From Sarcomyxa edulis (taxonomy: Eukaryota; Basidiomycota; Agaricomycetes; Agaricales; Mycenaceae), in the NCBI GenBank assembly GCA_009761415.1, contig QUOL01000010.1:868001-932000 (forward strand): a stretch of 64,000 nt of DNA. Reading direction: 5' to 3'. Of the stretch, positions 56,527-64,000 are shown piece after piece (position 1 is the stretch's first letter; the number at the start of each line of letters is the position of its first letter). The notes beneath the pieces are model-generated. The model searched no databases. It saw nothing but the letters and a program-made list of their open reading frames with translations, and had not been told where the DNA came from. The position numbers were made by a program, and so were the translations under genes.

Positions 56527-58056
56527 CTAAAGCTGTTGTACAGTGGGTAGATCAGAAACGACCCCAGAATTCCAGATGAAGAGCAACATACGTGTAGGCA
56601 GGGCGAGAATTTCGGGTGATAGATTCGCTATGATTTGTCGCATGGTATGCGTTGCACTTTCAGCAGTTGGCCTGGACATCGGGTCGCGCACAGTCATTGC
56701 ATCTAAAAGGTCCAAATATTCTGGGACGTGTGAGCAGATAGCAAGGGCAGTACGTCCATGGTCCTGTCAAATATAGTCAGTCCTACGGATGGGGTCTTGA
56801 GCTGATGATAAACATGACATACAAATGGGAAGTCGGGGTCATTCTGCACTAAAGCTATTGGGTAATTGGTGATGTCAAGCAGGAGACCTTCCTTCAGCAC
56901 CTTCGCCAAAGCGTAGACCTAGAGTATACGATTAGCTATATAGATTGAAAATATTTGCAGATGAACCGAACATCGGCAGGAAATGGATCATAGGGCACTT
57001 GGGTCGTGTCGTAGTGTTTGACTTCAGGAGCCATACACAATGCTGTACCAATGCATCCAGTAACGGTCTGTCCCGTCCCGGGTCCTCCAGGCAACCACTC
57101 AGAATTCTCAAAATCTATGTACCCATACGCAGGTTTGAACATAGTGAGATCAAGGGCTTGATAGAGGAAGATCGGCCTGTCATGGTTGAAACGGACGTTG
57201 GAAAGCGAGATGTCCTGGGAAGCTGAGAGTCAGTTTATTGTGACAAGATGAGATGTGAAGACAAGCGCGTACACGATGAACAATTCCTTGCTCGTGCATG
57301 AACCACAGACCCTAGATGTATAGCAGGAAAATGGAATCGACCTTGATCTTAGAGAGCGAATTAGGGAAACCTGATTACCTCCATCAGTTGAGCACCCATG
57401 TCTAACAATTCACCTAAATGTGCACGATGCGTATCTGCTGCACAGGCACCCCAAGCAGGAGTGACGAGTAAGGTCCAATTGCCTGCTTGAATCGAATCCA
57501 AGAGCGGCACTGTATGGTTCCGGGAGTCCTTGCGTTGTTCCTTCGAGTTGAGATGTTGCCAGATCCGGAGTTCTTGCGAATTGGGGTGGTACGGCGGGTA
57601 GAGTTTGAACCACACGTCTCTCTCATCCAAGTCCATCCCGCGATGAACAGAATTTGACTGGTGAAGATCAACGTGAAACTCTTCAGATAACAAGAGAGAA
57701 TGAACTGTAGTCACCAAATAGCACCACATCGAGTTTGAATGCGGCGTGGATATCACTGAATATCCGACGAACGATTCCTTGGGTTGGGGGTCAAATGGAT
57801 TGGCAGCGGGAGGCCAAATAGCGGATCGTCTAGCTCCAATAATGCCTTTGCGATCACTTAGCAGGAAACCATGTTTCTTCAGCAAGGGAGCGAAGTATGA
57901 CCATGCTAGATCCAATTTGATCTCCTCAGCATCGATGATGGCCCACCTGGCTCTCATCGGGTCGGCCGCGTCTGCGGGAACCTCAGGCTCTGGATCATCT
58001 ATGAAGTTGTGTAGATTTTCGGGGAGAGGGCACTTGTGAACACCGTCAGCCATCAA
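56527..58056 (-). CDS. Kinase-like protein with variant DFG motif
   Basis: The ATG at 58056 (MMADGVHKCPLPENLHNF) opens an N-terminal extension without recognised domain. The kinase fold then reads DVWFKLYPPYHPNSQELRIW (VAIK-like Lys and helix-C Glu), WTLLVTPAWGAC at the hinge, and EQGIVHRDISLSNVRF with the catalytic Asp and Asn. In place of DFG is YIDFENSEWL. The APE region is CMAPEVKHYD, and the C-lobe ends DLLDAMTVRDPMSRPTAES. Around seven introns. Such kinase-like genes are expanded in mushroom-forming fungi; activity is uncertain because of the DFE change, though the other key residues are present. It lies between two decayed MFS regions but is itself intact. Confidence 0.8.
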
Positions 58057-58614
58057 AAGCGATCAGAGACTCAGAGTAGCGGGGATGGACGTTTGCAACA
58101 CGAACTTTTGGTTCAAGTACTCAGTCGGCGTGACCGTGCCACTTTTGCTATCCCCTCTCGAATTGATGATCTAGGGCTATCTATATCACAGCGGGAACCA
58201 GAGAAGCCGTATGATCCTCGTCCTGGGAGAAACTGTTTGAGATAGGCAATTTGAGTTGGAATCAGCAGATAGAAACTCAGACTGTAGCGCCCGCCGCCCA
58301 TTCTTTCGAAATAGAAACATGATCTCCCAGAAGACTTGGAAATATAGGACATACCCAACAAGTACACTCAAGATGTGATTCGCAAGACCCAGTCAATGGC
58401 AATCATCGTTTGCCTGAGTCCGAGTCCTGACGCGTCTCGATCGTCGATCGCAAGTCGGTTTCCGTGACCGAATGTGACCGGTGTTGCAAGTGTGTCACAG
58501 TTGCATAGATTCGTCGCTTTCGCGGCTTTTCCTGGCTTTTCACTGCGGGCTTTCTGAATACCGCTCTATCCTTCAAGCTTCAAAAGCTGTTGACGAGGTC
58601 AAGACGAGAAGAAA
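58057..58614. other. Intergenic, kinase-like gene promoter side
   Basis: About 560 bases. It contains a short palindromic stretch around 58438-58450 (CGATCGTCGATCG). No gene is supported. Confidence 0.4.
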
Positions 58615-59060
58615 TCTGGGTGGCGGAATCTGAACATCGTATCGTTTGCGATGTTACTATTAGCCGTTTGCATTGGAACATACCCCGTCCTGAGTATCTT
58701 CGCTAGGAGGGCGGGGGCAGTTGACTGGCGAGTAAAGTCAGTCATAGTGCTCCAACTCCTCTCGTATTCTATAGCAGCAGAAATTGGCTGGTGTGAGTCT
58801 CATCTCAATTATTTACCGATTGTACTACTGAAACCTCCGTGTCAGCGTACTGCCATTTTTACGATCGAGGCCACTCCGAGATCTTCACTTAGTTCGGCAA
58901 ATGCGTTGCTGCAGATGACGAAAACATTCACCAAAGCGTTGGCGCGTCTTCGTTGTTTTCCTTATCCCTGGAACGGAACCTCATGGGTGGAAACCCGGTA
59001 TACCTGATTCTTTTGCTCATCCATGTCATAGAATTGCGGACATCCTTCAAGCTTTCTAAA
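58615..59060 (+). pseudogene. Decayed MFS fragment B (3' half)
   Basis: Nearly the same DNA as MFS1 from about 53806 to 54253: GGCGGAATCTG, CATCGTATCGTTTGCGATG and TTGACTGGCGAGTAAAGTCAG. Small changes break the frame: insertion of six bases near 58650, three near 58780, and a ten-base deletion near 58945 (GCGTTGGCGCGTCTTCG, where MFS1 has GCCATGCATA). The fragment starts abruptly inside TM9 and has no 5' exons, so it cannot encode a transporter. Confidence 0.8.
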
Positions 59061-59099
59061 GCATAACACTACTACGGCGGGAAAATGGCTCGTTGAGAT

Positions 59100-59290
59100 G
59101 AACCGTCGAATATTTCCTGAGACTTTGGGACAACCTGTACGGAGGCTACGACCGGCCGCTCAGAGTAGTATCCTCAGAAAAACAACTCTTACATACATGC
59201 GCTCATCAAATTTCCGCAGATACTTTCGTAGATCGTGTTTCATGTGGATCAGGGCGGCATCGTTGCTCTCGACATCTTTGTCGCAGACTG
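59100..59290 (+). repeat. Duplicated spacer, copy 2
   Basis: Counterpart of the 54270-54475 spacer, with matching blocks (GGGACAACCT, CGACCGGCCGCTCAGA, GGCGGCATCGTTGC) in the same order and orientation, downstream of an MFS 3' end in both places. Confidence 0.75.
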
Positions 59291-59306
59291 GCGCGGAAGT
59301 GTCAGT

Positions 59307-59640
59307 CCTAGAGCCCGAAGACTCCGTTGAGGCCCCCATACCACTGCGCGAATTACTGTCTAGTCCCCTTGCCATTATTTAGCGTTATCGACAGTCATAA
59401 TTGGGATGATCATGGCCGCCACCAGTGGACCTATCAATTTATTGTGCTTTCGCCTTTCCAAGAAAATCCGCTTGGATTTAGTTTATGCTATGACTATCGG
59501 AGAATACGCTGTCATGAATTTCTGCCAAGAGGGAGAGTTGACTGGAGAGGCAGTCTTTCGCGCTGTTCATAGCGTCTTTATTTCTGGAACGACATCTTCT
59601 GGGCGGAAACCTGGTATATCTTGGGTATGTTACCTAGTTC
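59307..59640 (+). pseudogene. Decayed MFS fragment C
   Basis: From 59307 the frame reads LEPEDSVEAPIPLRELLSSP, the loop and TM7 start of the MFS family, then stops. About 20 bases later another frame gives IGMIMAATSGPINLL and LSKKIRLDLVYAM, counterparts of DIGMIMGTWGVFNG and LSKRFGWRNLYIV. Traces of the last helices follow to about 59640. It also matches the second part of fragment A (LESEDTVKAP), so A and C descend from one duplicated block. Confidence 0.7.
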
Positions 59641-59935
59641 TGAGTGAGGTCGGCTTCGGTCCGAGGCCCGATGATGACTCGGAACATTTGATTTTTTTTT
59701 TGGCTCACCCAAGGCTCACCCAATGTTCAGTGGCACGCTCCTCTACATAAGACTTGGGACTTGCCGTGACTCCCCTCTAACGCAGTACATTCAGTCTTTG
59801 CTGCACTCTGGTCTACACCTGTTCATTTTGCCCAGCCAACTATTATAAATCGCTTATGATATTCGATAAGAATCACCGGACATTCAAATACCCTTCCTTG
59901 ATCTCGAACCAAAACTACCTTACCACGACTTGACG
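59641..59935. promoter_or_regulatory. Upstream region of MFS2
   Basis: About 295 bases from the end of the MFS relic to the MFS2 ATG. It contains TATTATAAATCG at about 59840, a possible TATA element about 90 bases before the start. Confidence 0.35.
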
Positions 59936-61851
59936 ATGGCCGAGTCTGCTGTGTATGATGAGGAAACCGAGTCCAGCGAGCCCTATCAGGAGGTACAAGA
60001 GTCCACTCCGACACCTCTTCCAAAGCTTCAGCTATTTCTGGTCATACTGGTGCAATTTGCCGAGCCCGTTACATCTACTGTGATCTTCCCATTCATCCCC
60101 CAACTTATCAGAATATCTGGGATAACCCACGGTGACGAGAAGAGCATAGGATACTATGCAGGAATGATCGTACGCTGTGCCCTTTTTCTTTATTATGAGA
60201 TGACTCTGACGACTCATCGTCTTCGTAGGAGTCTATCTTTTATTTTGGAGAATTTTCGACTGTGTTGCAGTGGGGCCGTGCCGCTGATCGTGTCGGTCGG
60301 AGACCCATCTTGTTGCTAGGTATGCTTGGGCTTACATGCGCTATGATTGGATTCGGTGTCTCTACGACATTCTGGGCAATTGGTGAGTTTTCTTATGAGC
60401 TCGGTTTATCAGTCATCTCTGAATAGATATATCCAGTTGTTTGTCGCATGGCACAAGGCGTATTTAACGGCAATATCGGTGAGTGGTCTGAGTTTCGTCC
60501 TTGCTTCGTACCAATGAACTTTCTGCTCTGCAGGAGTCACGAAGACGGTGATGGCTGAGGTACGGATCAAACGCCTCTTTGGGTCAATCTGCATAGCCTC
60601 AATGTCTGTTCAAAGATTACCGATTCGTCAAATATCGCCAGAGCTTATAGTTTCGTACCAGCCATGTTTGTTTCCGGGTCTGTGCTTGGGTATGATACAT
60701 CTCCTGAATTCTACAGGTCAAGCTCTGATAGATATGATACCTCACACTGATAGACCTTTCATTGGCGGTATCTTTTCTCGACCTGCAGATCGATGGCCCG
60801 ATACCCTGGGGAAATTTGCTTTCCTCCGTGAATACCCTTTCTTCTTACCATGCGCAATCGCTGGTATAGTTCCTCTACTCGCATATGTTATGGCCTTCCT
60901 GGGTCTCAAGGAAGTGGGTGTATCTGTCCTGTTTAACCCCACGCGTAGGAACCAAAAATTGATATATCTGGGATAGACACTGCCGTCAGCCTTACAGCGA
61001 GAACGAGAGCGACAAAAGCGTCAGGCGTCAGTCACTGACCCTGACATCGCATCCGATTCGACGTCGTTGCTCGTCGGAAACAACGACTCCCTCGATTACG
61101 GCACGGAAACATCAGATTCCGAACCCTCTGTGGAAGTCCCTGCAACACTGCGCCAATTACTGACCGGACCCCTCATGATCGTTTATCTCAACCAGGGGTT
61201 TCTTGCTTTCTACGACCTTTGCTACCAGGTATTATTGCCTCTAATATACTCCACGTCCATTCCGTTCGGCGGTCTAGGACTCACCACATTCGAGATCGGG
61301 ATGATAATGGGCACCTGTGGTATCTTCAATGGGCTTTTTCAGCTCTTCGCTCTGCCAATTCTGTCTAAAAGGTTTGGCTGGCGAAATCTATACATCGTGG
61401 CATATGCAGCGTTGGCCATAACCGTCGGAGCATATCCCACCATGAGCTTCTTTGCCAAGAGTGCGGGGAGGGTTGACTGGCGTGTCAAGGCAGTCATAGT
61501 TGTCCAGCTCTTTTCTTACTGCGTAGCATGCATCGGATGGAGTAAGTTATACAATCAGCTATATTGTCTGGTGAACGCCCCTTGCTTATTTTCCACGTAG
61601 CATGTACTTCCATCTTTACGATTCAAGCAACTCCGAGATCCTCACTCAGCGCGGCAAATGCATTGCTCCAAATGACGAACACATTCACCAGGTCATTCGC
61701 ACCGACTATAACATCTTCTTTGTTTTCTTTATCCCTAGAACGGAACCTTTTGGGTGGAAATCTGGTATATATAATTCTGCTATTTTTCCATGCCATCGGA
61801 GTCCACACTTCCTTCATGCTACCTAAAGCTTCTCCGCCCCGGCTAGCGTGA
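59936..61851 (+). CDS. MFS transporter 2, DHA1/ZIF-like type
   Basis: The ATG at 59936 gives MAESAVYDEETESSEPYQEV. The layout matches MFS1 exon for exon: TM1 LVILVQFAEPVTSTVIF, GRAADRVGRRPILLLG (motif A), MAQGVFNGNIG followed by a normal GTGAGT donor, and GGIFSRPADRWPDTLGK. The linker is RERQKRQASVTDPD, then DYGTETSDSEPSVEV. The second half has PFGGLGLTTFEIGMIMG, SKRFGWRNLYIV and ATPRSSLSAANALLQMTNTF, which are also the last conserved motifs in MFS1. It ends KASPPRLA. No disabling change seen. The protein is of normal 12-helix size. Substrate unknown. It is the second intact survivor of a local MFS duplication. Confidence 0.9.
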
Positions 61852-62174
61852 CGAGGGGGCGCAGGGCTTGCTAGGAGATAGTTTGCAACCTAGGTCTATA
61901 CTCACCGATATACAACCCTCCTGTAGATCCTTCGCCGCAATTATCATCGCTGCCATCTTGTCGTCAAACATCCTGTTTTGCTCACCACCGAATTTCTTCG
62001 TATCTAGAAGGAAGACATGTTTCAAATTACTTTCCGTATCAGGTATAGATAATAAACTAATGGTAAATTCTTGGACGTTACTTTCGCAGTAAGCCCTCAG
62101 ATCCAATATCTGCTCTCAATATACGTGCAATCTGACCGTGCTGCACGAAGACTGCTGGCATCTCCAACTCCATA
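61852..62174. other. Convergent intergenic region
   Basis: About 320 bases between the MFS2 and arrestin-like stop codons. A minus-strand frame spans it (MDLRAYCESNVQEFTISL) but has no recognised feature and may be chance. Confidence 0.35.
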
Positions 62175-63690
62175 TCACGGTCCAGAAGATCTCGAGACTC
62201 CCAGCGCCGGTGGAGGTATGCCACCCGTGGTCAAAAGCTCTCTTTCGTGAGTCCCAAATTCATCTGTTGTGATCTTCACTGTCTCTTCGTGGTGAAACCT
62301 CGGTAGATGTTTCGCTACGTTCGAGGTCATAGGAGGATGGACCGAGATACGAATGACATACTGAGATCGTCGGTGAGTTAGTATACTTGAAGAACAGAAC
62401 GTGTCTAACACGAACCTTTACTTCAACTATCCCATCTAGTTGCCACGAGCCTTCACGTCCTGGGCGTCCTGCCTGAACGGTGCCTTTCACCATCACGACA
62501 CCTTCCCTACCTTCATCAATATACTGCACTTCACCGTGCTGGACTAGAACGTCCCGCACGCTGATCTCACCTTCTACTCCTAAGCTCCATATTCGCGTCC
62601 TTTTGATCAGAGACAACCGCATATGAGGAGCGAATAACTTCACCAAGGCTGGCGACTCTGGGCATGTGATGTTTACGGCAAAGGGTATCAAGTCTCCGGA
62701 GGCAAACGCTTCAGAAGCAGGAATCGATAACTGAGGGACAGCTAAGTTTTCTCTCAATCGAAATCAGTATTGGTGCTCACATATACCGTGCTTGATTGGT
62801 CCAGTTGCTCTGGGGTCGATCTATATTTCTGGCATATGTGGGCCCAAGATGACGACAGCTGTATCGTTTTCACGGTTCCGTCAGTAGGTACGGGAGTTCT
62901 CGACGAGCCCGGGATGCTTCTCATAGGGGGCCCCAGTGGCCTCGTTTTGGGTAGATACGAGATGATGATATCTTTTCTGTCAACGATCTGTGGGTTAATA
63001 TTTGTGCTAGAGGAATCTGTGACCGTGAATATAACTCACGACTCGCGTCTACGGAATCCTTTGCGGGTCATGGTTACTCTGACCTTGTATGTCACGTCGC
63101 ATGAAATTCTCGGAAGACAGGCTGCGAACGAAGGAGGCAAGAGGGTTTCTGATCTGCCTTTGATTTTGCAGTGAGTCGGAATAGCAAGAGAAAAGCTATG
63201 GGGGCCATCCCATCTAAAGCTGGTGGAGTCTGTAGACTTTTTGGAATAAATTGTAACCGACCGCAAGAGGATAGGAATGGCGGCATGCCCCACAGGCAAT
63301 CCTCGTTGTGACATGGTGGTCGTGATAAATCCTTCTAGCTGTCGAAAAAAAATTATATGACGTGAGTGGATCAATGCAAGGAGCTGATAGGCAAACGGAG
63401 AACTCTAAAGAAGTTGAACTGACCGTCACTTTTACTTCTTCAATATTATTTTGTGAGCCTAGAAAGGTGATTGAACCCTCTACACTTCCTTTGAAGCCGT
63501 AAGCTAGACCCCAGACATGTTCATTGAGGCCAATTCTCATATGGGGGGTCTCAAAGTCTCGAGTAGACTCGGGAGCATCGAGGAAGACGCGTTCGCACTG
63601 TCGTGCTTCAGGAGAGTAGGGTGGTACGGCCAAGTAGTCGGTTGGATTGAAATAGGCTGGAGCAGGGCCAGACGTGCTCTCTCCTTCCAT
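62175..63690 (-). CDS. Arrestin-like protein
   Basis: The ATG at 63690 gives MEGESTSGPAPAYFNPTDY, then VPPYSPEARQCERVFLDAPE. The arrestin-type beta sandwich shows HVWGLAYGFKGSVEGSITFL, ITFLGSQNNIEEVKVT, FRWDGPHSFSLAIPTHCKIK and LPPSFAACLPRISCDVTYKV with RVTMTRKGFRRRESV. The downstream half includes AVNITCPESPALVKLFAPHM and a closing GGIPPPALGVSRSSGP. Five or so introns; exon joins between 62.8 and 63.1 kb are approximate (YLPKTRPLGPPM). Fungal arrestin-related proteins adapt Rsp5-type ubiquitin ligases to membrane transporters; this basidiomycete subgroup is uncharacterised. I see no PPxY motif in the parts read. Confidence 0.75.
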
Positions 63691-64000
63691 GATAATGCGT
63701 TTATTGAGAGGAAGACAATTATCAGCAGTGATAAGGGTGTTGTTCTGCTCCTGACTCTATGTGTCTTTCTTCAAGATACTCACTTCTTGAGTCCGAGTCA
63801 TCTGAAGTCAGGGTGGCGAATCTCAGCAAGTTTGATTTTGCCACGCAGAGCTCGTACGCGTATCTGACAAAGCTATTTGATGGTTTTTTAACACGGTCTG
63901 TGGCGTGCCTAACGCTCATCAGTACTGGAAATCAGCTCTTCCTCAATTGAGTTTCAAAACATGCCGGTCATCCCGGTGTCTCATCTTCTCCATTGATGCT
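63691..64000. other. Arrestin-like gene upstream region
   Basis: About 310 bases to the window edge. A minus-strand ATG frame from 63919 (VKKPSNSFVRYAYELCVAK) ends before the arrestin start; it could be an upstream exon or chance. Nothing firm. Confidence 0.3.

Noticed and set aside
63722..63919. Minus-strand frame resembling an HMG-box start (KKPSNSFVRYAYEL)
   Set aside because: Only the first few residues resemble an HMG box; the rest has no box features and the frame ends within 65 residues.

Overview
The window is nuclear DNA of a filamentous basidiomycete, most likely an Agaricomycete. Coding sequences are cut by many short GT-AG introns of about 50-65 nt, genes lie close together on both strands, and several families are typical of mushroom-forming fungi (two-site cupredoxin, DUF1766 and DUF7330 proteins, arrestin-like and kinase-like expansions). 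No species can be named from sequence alone. I joined exons by hand, so internal splice sites are inferences; family calls rest on recognised motifs.

1-8.1 kb, all minus strand: a secreted, probably GPI-anchored protein with two cupredoxin sites, a tandem pair of DUF1766/T5orf172 (GIY-YIG-like) proteins, and a DAO-family FAD oxidoreductase. 9-24.4 kb: PDCD5 on plus, then three large minus-strand genes. These are NOT4 (E3 ligase of CCR4-NOT), PAN2 (poly(A) nuclease subunit) and a membrane-anchored beta-propeller amidohydrolase. NOT4 and PAN2 lie head to tail and both act in mRNA deadenylation or turnover. 24.4-26.8 kb is sparse but hides a 34-residue, three-exon metallothionein with its own TATA box.

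26.8-47 kb is mostly conserved housekeeping: RAD18, LCP5/neuroguidin, uracil-DNA glycosylase, mitochondrial D-lactate dehydrogenase, DCN1 (cullin neddylation), CIAO2/MIP18 (cytosolic Fe-S assembly), a cyclopropane-fatty-acid synthase-type methyltransferase, an F-box protein and a LOG-family nucleotide phosphoribohydrolase. Two DUF7330 genes and a cluster of inverted repeats lie at 29.2-31.2 kb. RAD18 and UNG are both DNA-repair genes, and the UNG promoter carries two ACGCGT boxes.

47-64 kb is more accessory: a PI-PLC-like protein, a tandem pair of small Cys/His zinc-binding proteins (the upstream-lying copy seems to have a start-proximal frameshift), and a region shaped by duplication. Two intact DHA1-type MFS transporters (52.3-54.3 and 59.9-61.9 kb) flank at least three decayed MFS fragments, one of which holds a Ty3/gypsy-type reverse-transcriptase fragment. 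An intact kinase-like gene sits in the middle. An arrestin-like gene closes the window.

I found no rRNA, convincing tRNA, CRISPR array or complete transposon.
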